Positions 35,937 to 43,838 of a stretch of DNA of 64,000 nucleotides are shown here, piece by piece. Position 1 is the first letter of the stretch; each line of letters opens with the position of its first letter. Below the pieces are notes generated by a model. It was not told where the DNA came from and did not search any database. It saw only the letters and a program-made list of their open reading frames with translations. Origin of the DNA: Sessilibacter corallicola (GTDB lineage: Bacteria; Pseudomonadota; Gammaproteobacteria; Pseudomonadales; Cellvibrionaceae). The position numbers and the translations under genes are program-made. The stretch is from contig NZ_JAJSLX010000001.1 in assembly GCF_021290925.1 (NCBI RefSeq), positions 1,550,001-1,614,000 of the forward strand, in the 5' to 3' direction.

Positions 35937-38531
35937 ATGAAGGGTTCGTTTACCAAATCTGCAATCGCGTGGTCTGTCGCCACCGCTGCATTAACCACCA
36001 GCAATGCCTTGCATTCACAAGAATCTGCCCGACAAACTCAGGCAGTGGAAGAAGTAGTCGTTACCGGCACCTACATCAAGCGCAAAAGCCAACTCGATAC
36101 ATCAACACCGCTGAGAACCTACGGACAGGATGAATTTTCAGCAGCAGGCATTAAAGACGCGCGCGATCTTATTCAGTCACTGACGATCAATGCCGGCTCT
36201 CAAAACAACGCCGATAACCTGACCCAAAACTTTACCGCCGGAACCTCAAACATTAACTTGCGCGGTTTAGGTGTCTCCCAAACTCTGGTGCTTCTCAACG
36301 GTAAACGTCAGGTGGTTTCTTCGGTGGTGACAGACCAAGGCTCAAGCTTTGTCGATACGGCTTCTCTGTTGCCTAACCTTGCCATTGAACGCGTCGAAAT
36401 TTTAAAGGACGGCGCCTCGGCCATTTATGGATCAGATGCCGTCGCTGGGGTTGCCAACTTTATTACCCGAGACACCCTCGATGGCACCGAACTGCAAATC
36501 GAACGTCGCAGTCGTTCGGGCAACGGCTCTCAAGACGATACCAACATTGATTTTGCCTACGGTGGCGACCTCGGCGAAACCGGCCACGTACTTTTTGCCG
36601 CCAGTTACCTCGATCGCACCAGTTTATTGTTGGGCGAAGTGGATTTCTTGCGCCCAGCCACCAGCGGCTTCGGCAATCCGGGCAGTTACACCTTATCGTC
36701 CACCGGAGAAACCGTGCCGGACCCCAATTGTGTTGAAAACGGAGGCATCGACGGCGGCGCGTTTTGTCGGTTTGATTTTGGCCCGCAAGTCACTGCCGTG
36801 CCTGAAGAAGAGCGCTTACAAGCCTTTGCTCGCAGCACTTGGGATTGGGATGAAACCACGCAGGTTTGGGCAGAATTTGGTTACGCTCGCAACAAGGTCA
36901 CACGAGAAGTATCACCCAGTTTTCCCGCTTTAAGCACGCCAACGGTATTGGCCTCCCACCCAGACAACCCGTTCGGCGAAGATGTTACGTTTTTGGGCCG
37001 CCCTTACGGTGTTGGTCAACCGACCGAACTGAATTTCTACGAACACACCACCACGCGTTTTGCCGTCGGTGCAGAAGGTGAAGTCAGCGATTCTGTGTCA
37101 TGGAATTTCTCGTTTGTACGTGCCGCCAACGACGCAATCCTAAATCCAAGAGACGTGATTGCCTCAAATTTCCAAGCGGCATTAAACGGTTTTGGCGGCA
37201 TCAATTGTGATCCCACCACAACGGCGGCGGGGGAAGGGGAGTGCTTGTACTTCAATCCGTTCAGCATTGACGATCCCGATAACGACGCCCTGCGCGATTT
37301 TATTATCGGCGATTACCTCGGCGATACCGAATCCGAGCTAGACGCGATTGAGTTTATTGTCTCTGGCAATGATTTGTTCGAATTACCCGGCGGTTCCGCA
37401 GGCTTTGCCATTGGTGCTCAGTACCGCGACGAATCGGTGTCTGCGGTTTACGATTCCATCACCCAACAAGACGGGTTTTCGTTCTTAATTGGCAACCAGA
37501 ATTTCTCGGGCAGCCGTGATGTTTACGGTATTTTTGGTGAATTGCTGCTGCCGGTGAGCGACACCGTAGAAATCAGTGCCGCACTTCGCTACGAAGATTA
37601 CGGCGGCAGCGTTGGCGACACGACCAATCCGAAATTATCGGTTCTTTGGGCGGCAACCGATTCTCTGTCTTTTAGATTCTCAGGCAGCAGTTCATTTCGA
37701 GCACCGTCGGTTCATCAGCTCCAAGGCGCGCAAACCAATTTCGCCAATATTTCTGACCCCAACAACAATGGCGAAAGCACGTTTGGTGGCAACCGAACCC
37801 TCGGCAATCCCGATTTAGCGCCGGAAGAATCCAACGCCTTTAACCTCGGTGCGTCTTATCAATTGGGCGCGTGGGATATTGATCTCGATTACTGGGATTT
37901 TTCGTTTGAAGATGTTCTGACCCGCGAGAGCTTAGTGGATGTGGTCAACGCCGATCCGAATGATCCAGAGCGTGTGGTCAGAACCTCTGCCGGAACCATT
38001 GCCATTGTCAATACGCAGTTTATTAACGCCGAATCCATCGATACATCGGGTATTGATCTCGCCTTAAAAGCCACCTACGACACCAACCTAGGCACCTTTT
38101 CGCCAATTTTCGATGCCACCTATGTATTGGATTACGAATTTACTTCCGGCGGTGTCACACGCGATGGCGCAGGCGCTCTCAACTTTAATACCGTGGGTAA
38201 TCCAACGCCGGAATTACGCGCAAACCTGGGATTAAGTTGGTCTCGCGGTATTCATAACGCCAATGTTTTCGTTCGCCATGTTTCCAGTTACGACGACAAC
38301 CGCGACCCAGAAAACATTGAGTCTATTGATTCGTTTAATACTCTTGATCTGCAATACAGCGTTGATTTGGGGGAGTTAATAAGAAGCGATTCTTCAACAG
38401 CACTTACGTTTGGCGTGATTAATGCGACCGGTGAAAACCCGCCATTTGTTGACGTTGCTGGGAGTTACGATTCTCGCACAGGCGATCCACGTGGGAGAAG
38501 AATTTATGTGAAAGCAGCGTTTTCTTTTTAA
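35937..38531 (+). CDS. TonB-dependent outer-membrane receptor
   Basis: An 864-aa outer-membrane transporter. Signal peptide (residues about 1-30), then a TonB-box-like AVEEVVVTGTYIKRK. The plug domain covers about 45-170 (NINLRGLGVSQTLVLLNGKR, ERVEILKDGASAIYGSDAVA, GVANFITRD). The beta-barrel ends with KAAFSF and its terminal Phe. It has the long-loop style of receptors for peptides, sugars or other organic compounds rather than a compact siderophore type. ATG 35937 has GGGGAG upstream. Divergent orientation to the oxoprolinase operon suggests co-regulated uptake of its substrate or of a peptide that yields it. Confidence 0.94.
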   Translation: MKGSFTKSAIAWSVATAALTTSNALHSQESARQTQAVEEVVVTGTYIKRKSQLDTSTPLRTYGQDEFSAAGIKDARDLIQSLTINAGSQNNADNLTQNFTAGTSNINLRGLGVSQTLVLLNGKRQVVSSVVTDQGSSFVDTASLLPNLAIERVEILKDGASAIYGSDAVAGVANFITRDTLDGTELQIERRSRSGNGSQDDTNIDFAYGGDLGETGHVLFAASYLDRTSLLLGEVDFLRPATSGFGNPGSYTLSSTGETVPDPNCVENGGIDGGAFCRFDFGPQVTAVPEEERLQAFARSTWDWDETTQVWAEFGYARNKVTREVSPSFPALSTPTVLASHPDNPFGEDVTFLGRPYGVGQPTELNFYEHTTTRFAVGAEGEVSDSVSWNFSFVRAANDAILNPRDVIASNFQAALNGFGGINCDPTTTAAGEGECLYFNPFSIDDPDNDALRDFIIGDYLGDTESELDAIEFIVSGNDLFELPGGSAGFAIGAQYRDESVSAVYDSITQQDGFSFLIGNQNFSGSRDVYGIFGELLLPVSDTVEISAALRYEDYGGSVGDTTNPKLSVLWAATDSLSFRFSGSSSFRAPSVHQLQGAQTNFANISDPNNNGESTFGGNRTLGNPDLAPEESNAFNLGASYQLGAWDIDLDYWDFSFEDVLTRESLVDVVNADPNDPERVVRTSAGTIAIVNTQFINAESIDTSGIDLALKATYDTNLGTFSPIFDATYVLDYEFTSGGVTRDGAGALNFNTVGNPTPELRANLGLSWSRGIHNANVFVRHVSSYDDNRDPENIESIDSFNTLDLQYSVDLGELIRSDSSTALTFGVINATGENPPFVDVAGSYDSRTGDPRGRRIYVKAAFSF

Positions 38532-38595
38532 CAGTGAAAACGGTTAAGACATGCATGTGATGAAGTTTTAGGTTGGTAACTCCAAAAACCTTTTG

Positions 38596-38640
38596 GCCAG
38601 CAGATAAGGACCACGAATTCTCTGCTGGCACTTTTTCTTT
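38596..38640 (+). terminator. Rho-independent terminator of the TonB-dependent receptor
   Basis: Nine-bp perfect stem GCCAGCAGA (38596-38604) / TCTGCTGGC (38621-38629) with a 16-base loop, followed by ACTTTTTCTTTT. It lies 65 bp after the receptor stop. Confidence 0.8.
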
Positions 38641-38781
38641 TATCAGTACTTTCTTCTTACTGTACGTTCTTAGCAATCCTTAGCAATCACTGACACAAAA
38701 GCGAACGCAGGAATTATTCGCCGTTAGCGTATAATCCCCGCGCACTGTGCTCTTTTATAAATACCTTGTTACTGCAATTTC

Positions 38782-38830
38782 GTTACAGCCATCTAGTTAC
38801 AACCATCTAGTTACAACCATCTAGTTACAG
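38782..38830. repeat. 14-bp tandem repeat (3.5 copies) over the pepF stop codon
   Basis: Unit GTTACAACCATCTA occurs at 38782-38795 (one G variant), 38796-38809 and 38810-38823, then a partial GTTACAG at 38824-38830. The pepF stop codon (38825-38827) lies in the partial copy. Copy-number change would alter only DNA downstream of the gene. Confidence 0.85.
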
Positions 38831-40723
38831 CAAGGCCTCAATACGATTCATAATATCTTCCATACGACGCGCCGTAGCTCGGTACGGATCTGGTGTCGCC
38901 ATATCTAAACCGGCTTTTTTGAGAATTTTATAAGCGTCGTCTGAACCACCGGCTTTTAACACATCAATAAATGCATCGCGGGTTTGTTCGTCACCGGCCA
39001 ATAATTTTTCAGCAAACCACGCTGCACCAGACATCGATGTAGCGTATTGGAAGACGTAAAAGTTGTAGTAAAAGTGCGGAATGTAAGCCCATTCACTGGC
39101 ATAAACATCATCGATTAATAACACGCCTTCATCGTGGCCGTGGTATTTTTTCAGAAGATCGCCATAAATTTCATTCAGGTTTGCACCAGTTAAAGGCTCA
39201 CCAGCCTCAGCAGTTTCATGAATTTTTAATTCAAATTCAGCGAACATGGTTTGACGGAAAAAGGTACCGCGCACCGATTCTAACGCTTGCCCCAAATAAA
39301 AGAGTTTTTCTTCTTTGGTTTCAGCGCGTTCAATCAAATATTCTTCTAATAGAATCTCATTAATGATCGACGCGATTTCTGCGGTAAAAGTCGAGTAACT
39401 CGCTTTTAAATACGGCTGATTTTCGTTAGCCAACTGAGAATGAACCGCGTGACCAAATTCGTGAGCGTAGGTTGAAAGGCTGTTGTAATCGTCGTTGTGA
39501 TTTAACAATACGTAAGGATGAACGTCATAGACACTGCCATTCATATAAGCACCCGAACGCTTACCCGGTTGTGGATAAACGTGGGACCAATCAGAATTTA
39601 CAGCGGTTTTTAAATGCTCGTAATACTCTTCACCCAAAGGCTTGAGCACTTCTAGAGTGATAGCTTTGGATTCTTCGACACCGAATTTATCGTTTAGGGT
39701 AACCAACGGTGGGTAGATATCGTAGTAACGCATTTGCTCGATACCCAGAATTTCACCGCGTAATTTAAAGTAACGGTGCAATACCGGAAGCGCGTTATTC
39801 ACCTCAGAAACCAGGGTTCGATACACTTCTTCAGGAAGGTTTTCTTGTTCTAACTCACGTTGTAATACCGAATCGTATTTACGCGCTTTGGTGGTAAAGA
39901 TATTCGACTGAACTTCAGTGGATAAAATTTTACCGATGCTGTCGCGGTAGTCGTACCAGGTTTGCCAAAACGTATCGAACACCAATTTGCGATCTTCTCG
40001 GTTTGGCGCACTGCGGTAACGAGCGTAACCGGCTTGGTTTAGTGTGACTTTATCGCCAGAAGATAACTCGACTTCGGGCCATTTAACATCGGCGTTGACT
40101 AACAATTCGTAGATTTCGTTAGGGCTGCCTAGAACAGCGCTCGCAGAAGCCAGCAGAGTTTCGCCGTCCTCATCCAATAAATGGTCTGCGCTTTTTACGG
40201 TGGAGCGCAAATAATAATCGTAAGGCTTTAATCGAGGTTCTTTTTTGATGAAGCGTTCTACTTTTTTACCGCCAATTGCGAGTATTTCTGGGGAAATCCA
40301 CGACGTTGCCTCGCCAAACTTGGTAAATATGGTGTTGGCTTTAGCAAACATGGCTTGGTTGGCTTCGTCGCGTTGATCGGTGTCGTGTTTCAAACTGGTA
40401 TAAACGTAAACTCGAACCGCTTCTTTTTGTACGCTGGCAATTTTCTCCATTGCTGTTGCCATGGATTTAGCACTTTTCTTGAGGGTGCCGCGCAAATTTT
40501 CTAGGTCAGCTATTTCTTTCTGAACTGCTTCGTACGCTTTTTCCCACTGTTGATCGCTCGCGTAGATTTCAGTCAAATCCCAAGTGATTTGTGTTGGTTC
40601 GGCCGGTGTTGCTTCCTGAGCAAAAACCGATGCAGACATGCCAAAACTGGTGACAGCTGCTAACACAAGGGGCAGAAGTTTTTTTCTGTAGTTTTTATTC
40701 TTGGACGAGTCAGTCAAAGCCAT
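38825..40723 (-). CDS. pepF: Exported oligoendopeptidase F (M3 metallopeptidase)
   Basis: Zinc metallopeptidase that cuts medium-size peptides. The 632-aa product has the M3B core with HEFGHAVHSQ at residues 421-430 (HExxH) and the third-ligand region FTAEIASIINEILLEEYLIE shortly after. NVYDVHPYVLLNHN-like sequence (GSVYDVHPYVLLNHNDDY) precedes the active site. Residues about 11-36 (NYRKKLLPLVLAAVTSFGMS, ASVFAQ) form a signal peptide with a likely cut after AQ or FA, so the enzyme is probably periplasmic; most PepF proteins are cytosolic. It stands alone, and its stop overlaps a short tandem repeat. Confidence 0.94.
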   Translation of the reverse strand: MALTDSSKNKNYRKKLLPLVLAAVTSFGMSASVFAQEATPAEPTQITWDLTEIYASDQQWEKAYEAVQKEIADLENLRGTLKKSAKSMATAMEKIASVQKEAVRVYVYTSLKHDTDQRDEANQAMFAKANTIFTKFGEATSWISPEILAIGGKKVERFIKKEPRLKPYDYYLRSTVKSADHLLDEDGETLLASASAVLGSPNEIYELLVNADVKWPEVELSSGDKVTLNQAGYARYRSAPNREDRKLVFDTFWQTWYDYRDSIGKILSTEVQSNIFTTKARKYDSVLQRELEQENLPEEVYRTLVSEVNNALPVLHRYFKLRGEILGIEQMRYYDIYPPLVTLNDKFGVEESKAITLEVLKPLGEEYYEHLKTAVNSDWSHVYPQPGKRSGAYMNGSVYDVHPYVLLNHNDDYNSLSTYAHEFGHAVHSQLANENQPYLKASYSTFTAEIASIINEILLEEYLIERAETKEEKLFYLGQALESVRGTFFRQTMFAEFELKIHETAEAGEPLTGANLNEIYGDLLKKYHGHDEGVLLIDDVYASEWAYIPHFYYNFYVFQYATSMSGAAWFAEKLLAGDEQTRDAFIDVLKAGGSDDAYKILKKAGLDMATPDPYRATARRMEDIMNRIEALL

Positions 40724-40853
40724 AACTGTTCCTGATGTTTTTCAATTAAGTGATTAAGTTACCGAATTTTCAATTCATAAAAACCTGACGAGATTGCGTC
40801 TAAACACCGCATGAGTTTAAGCCTTGATAACACCGACCAACCATCACCGGAAT

Positions 40854-41561
40854 TTACGACGCAGAAAAATACGCAGTTCGAATACGGTCACAATAGCGAA
40901 CAAGATTGGCGTATTCGCGTGCCTTTTTATTGAGTGGGCCGTCGATTTCCACCTCAATCAGTTCCGCTAAATGGGCGTAGGCAATGGCATCAAAACTGGA
41001 GACGGTGTTGTTAAAAAAGAAATCGTTGTCGCCCAGTAAAACCGACAACTGATCGAGCGTGTCCGCCGCCATTGCCAAAACTTCGTCGGCGTTGTGACGG
41101 CTGATGCCTTGCTTGTTTAACGAACTTTTTACCATTCTTCTGGCCACCAACGGCGCGACCCAGCGCACTGGAATGGGAAAAGCTTTAAAGAATCTCGCTT
41201 TCACCACGCTCCAACCGTCATCGGCAAACCAACGGCTGTATACCGTCAGCCAATAAAAATACTCATCCAAAGACTTTGTGTATAAGTGGCTTTGCGCACG
41301 TTGCTCAGCACTCAAATGACCGTCTAAATCAACGCCGTAGTTTTGGTTGATGTGATCGATAATCATCGAAGAATCGGCAACGGTGGTATTACCATCAACG
41401 ATAAACGGTAACTTGCCCTTTGGCGCTTTATTGACGTATTTCATGCCCGCTTTAATTTGATACTCAATACCGGCCATTTTCAGGTAGGTATACACCTTTA
41501 ATACAAAAGGGCTCGCATCGGGCACACCGATTTGTTTACCGAATCCATACACGGTGATCAT
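40854..41561 (-). CDS. Glutathione S-transferase-like protein (Fax/metaxin type)
   Basis: A 235-aa GST-fold protein. The N-terminal thioredoxin-like half is GVPDASPFVLKVYTYLKMAG, KGKLPFIVDGNTTVADSSMI (beta3-PF-V and the SS/M-I motif) and IDHINQNYGVDLDGHL. The C-terminal helical half has LSVLLGDNDFFFNNTVSSFD, AIAYAHLAELIEVEID, typical of Fax-like GSTs. These often act on hydrophobic substrates or have no known activity, so no substrate is given. ATG 41561. It is followed by pepF (same strand) and preceded by a LysR gene. Confidence 0.88.
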   Translation of the reverse strand: MITVYGFGKQIGVPDASPFVLKVYTYLKMAGIEYQIKAGMKYVNKAPKGKLPFIVDGNTTVADSSMIIDHINQNYGVDLDGHLSAEQRAQSHLYTKSLDEYFYWLTVYSRWFADDGWSVVKARFFKAFPIPVRWVAPLVARRMVKSSLNKQGISRHNADEVLAMAADTLDQLSVLLGDNDFFFNNTVSSFDAIAYAHLAELIEVEIDGPLNKKAREYANLVRYCDRIRTAYFSAS

Positions 41562-41666
41562 TGTCGTTGTCCTCGATTAATTGACAAAACGTGAGGCGCA
41601 ATGAATGCATTTGACGCCCACAATTCTAAAAAGGTTTAAAAAGTTAAGCCTGGCTCTGTTACAGAA

Positions 41667-42524
41667 TTACACTTTCAGAGAACTGGCGACGAATTCATGC
41701 AGCAAACCAACAGCTTCGCTGGTGTCGGGCTTTGGTGATAGCAGACTGATGCCAACGTGACCGAGATTGGGTAGCAGCGACACTGGCGCCAAAACCTTAA
41801 GACTACTGGGCACCGTGCTGCGGGCAAGGGCGGTCACACCTAAACCTTCTTCAATCGCAGTGGTAATGCCGGTCAAATCTGGGTTGGTGTACACCAAACG
41901 AAACTTACTGCGTGCGGCGGTTAAACGCTGAATGACCCGCTGGCGATAAACACACCCTTGCGGCGCGACAATTAAGGGAATGGGATTGTCGGCATCAAAA
42001 TCTTCGCGGCCGTTCCCCACCCACACCAATTCCTCTTCTTTAACCAAACAATCACCGGCATCTTTGGTATGCAAATGCAGCGCTAAAATAAGATCGAATT
42101 CGTCTTTGTAGGGTTCTTGGAGCAGCTCTTTGGTCAACGCACTGGTGACTTCCAGCGTGACATTGGGGTAGGCGCGAACAAATCGGCCGACAATTTTGGG
42201 CAACAAGGTGGTGGCAAATTCGCTCGGAATGCCGAAATGGATTTTTCCATTGACCGAGGTTGAATGAAACTGAGCCAAGGCTTCGTCGTTGAGCGCCAAG
42301 ATTTGCTTGGCGTAGCGATACATCAACTTGCCTTTGCTGTTGAGTTCAATTTGCAGCCCGTTGCGAGACAGCAGCTTTTGTCCGGTCAGATCTTGTAGGC
42401 GTTTTAATTGCAGGCTAATCGCCGGTTGAGAGCGTCCCAACACTTCAGCGGCAGCGGTAAAACCGCCCACTTCGACGATAGTCACGAACGTTCGTAGCAG
42501 ATCGGTAGGGATATTGCGAAACAT
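41667..42524 (-). CDS. LysR-family transcription regulator
   Basis: A 285-aa LysR-type regulator. The N-terminal helix-turn-helix is DLLRTFVTIVEVGGFTAAAE, VLGRSQPAISLQLKRLQDLT. A linker helix and a periplasmic-binding-like effector domain follow (IHFGIPSEFATTLLPKIVGR, TGITTAIEEGLGVTALARST). It is divergent from gcvT with a 126-bp gap, which makes gcvTP a probable target, but the usual E. coli GcvA is not implied by sequence. The effector is unknown. ATG 42524. Confidence 0.9.
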   Translation of the reverse strand: MFRNIPTDLLRTFVTIVEVGGFTAAAEVLGRSQPAISLQLKRLQDLTGQKLLSRNGLQIELNSKGKLMYRYAKQILALNDEALAQFHSTSVNGKIHFGIPSEFATTLLPKIVGRFVRAYPNVTLEVTSALTKELLQEPYKDEFDLILALHLHTKDAGDCLVKEEELVWVGNGREDFDADNPIPLIVAPQGCVYRQRVIQRLTAARSKFRLVYTNPDLTGITTAIEEGLGVTALARSTVPSSLKVLAPVSLLPNLGHVGISLLSPKPDTSEAVGLLHEFVASSLKV

Positions 42525-42550
42525 ACGCTAATCCATATTTTATTTGCAGA

Positions 42551-42577
42551 ATTAATACCTGCATTTCGACTATTAAT
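42551..42577. promoter_or_regulatory. Possible LysR operator between lysR and gcvT
   Basis: A 7-bp perfect inverted repeat ATTAATA (42551-42557) / TATTAAT (42571-42577) with 13 bp between lies in the divergent promoter gap, 74 bp before the gcvT start. Symmetry and place fit a LysR-type binding site. No glycine-riboswitch-like sequence was seen in this 126-bp gap. Confidence 0.4.
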
Positions 42578-42650
42578 TAAAATTATTGTAAATGTCCAGT
42601 TACACTTATAAAACGTTTATCTCTCACTTTTTGTCGACAACGAGCGTTCT

Positions 42651-43772
42651 ATGTCAAACGATCAACAAGCCCTGTTAAACACACCGTTAGCGCCACTGCA
42701 CGGAGAATTGGGAGCGAAAATGGTTCCTTTTGCGGGCTACTCGATGCCCGTGCAATACAGCGGCGTTAAACCGGAACATTTGCACACCCGAGAAAAAGCC
42801 GGCCTGTTTGATGTGTCACACATGGGCCAAGTGATCGTGAAAGGCGAGCACGCCTGCGCCGAGCTTGAGCGTTTAATTCCTGTCGATTTACAAGCGCTGG
42901 CCATTGGTCACCAAAGCTACGGTGTGCTTACCAATGAAAACGGCGGCATTATCGATGACCTTATCATTGCCCGCTGGCAAGAAGACGAATTCTTTATTGT
43001 TATCAACGCTGCATGTAAGCACAAAGACATAGAACACTTCAAAAAACATCTTATCCACAGCGAATTAGTAGAAATCAACGACCGCGCCCTAATTGCTCTG
43101 CAAGGCCCAAGTGCCGCAACAGTCATGGAATCCCTCTGCCCACAAGCAACAAAGCTTACGTTTATGCAGTGCGCAAAATTCGAAATTTCGGGCGAACTCT
43201 GTTTTATCAGCCGATCAGGATATACCGGTGAAGACGGTTTCGAAATATCCATTCCAGAAAACGCCGCCATCAACATTGCCGAGCAGATTCTCGCCTTTGA
43301 CGATGTCAAACCCATTGGCCTTGGCGCCCGCGATTCGCTGCGTCTTGAGTCGGGTCTGTGCCTGTACGGCCAGGATTTACAAGACGACATTTCCGTTGTC
43401 GAGTCTTCGCTGGGATGGGCAATTTCTAAATCCCGTCGCCGCCAGGGCGAGCGCAGCGGCGATTTCCTCGGCGCAGAATTAATCTTTAAGCAGCAGCAAG
43501 ACGGCGTTGGCAAAAAACGCGTCGGTTTTGCGGTAGACGCCAAAACTCCGGTTCGCGCCGGTAGCGACATCGTCGACAGCGACGGCAATGTAGTTGGCAC
43601 CATCACCAGTGGTACCTTCAGCCCAAGCTTATCCCGCCCCATCGCCATGGGTTACGTCAACACCGACGTCAGTGCTGTTGGCACCTCGCTACACGCGTTA
43701 GTCAGAAACAAACCGGTGCCCATTTCAGTCGCCAAAATGCCGTTTGTTCCCCAAAACTATTTCCGCGGTTAA
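42651..43772 (+). CDS. gcvT: Glycine cleavage system T protein (aminomethyltransferase)
   Basis: Folate-dependent aminomethyltransferase of the glycine cleavage system; it passes the aminomethyl carbon from lipoyl-GcvH to tetrahydrofolate. The 373-aa sequence has LHGELGAKMVPFAGYSMPVQ, EKAGLFDVSHMGQ, SGYTGEDGFEIS, PIGLGARDSLRLESGLCLYG and TSGTFSPSLSRPIAMGYVN. ATG 42651. The next gene is gcvP, 66 bp on; gcvH is not between them. A LysR gene is divergent. Confidence 0.97.
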   Translation: MSNDQQALLNTPLAPLHGELGAKMVPFAGYSMPVQYSGVKPEHLHTREKAGLFDVSHMGQVIVKGEHACAELERLIPVDLQALAIGHQSYGVLTNENGGIIDDLIIARWQEDEFFIVINAACKHKDIEHFKKHLIHSELVEINDRALIALQGPSAATVMESLCPQATKLTFMQCAKFEISGELCFISRSGYTGEDGFEISIPENAAINIAEQILAFDDVKPIGLGARDSLRLESGLCLYGQDLQDDISVVESSLGWAISKSRRRQGERSGDFLGAELIFKQQQDGVGKKRVGFAVDAKTPVRAGSDIVDSDGNVVGTITSGTFSPSLSRPIAMGYVNTDVSAVGTSLHALVRNKPVPISVAKMPFVPQNYFRG

Positions 43773-43838
43773 CCGTTCCCGTCTTCTATTATTGTTAGTT
43801 AAACCTCCTGCCCTTGGGGCAGGCAAAGCCAGAGAGTA

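Noticed and set aside
42525-42650. Glycine riboswitch upstream of gcvT
   Set aside because: The gap is short and AT-rich and shows none of the conserved glycine aptamer core; a LysR operator is a better explanation.
42917-43648. Minus-strand frame of 243 codons opposite gcvT
   Set aside because: Overlaps a certain gcvT; composition is Ser/Arg-rich shadow sequence without any motif.
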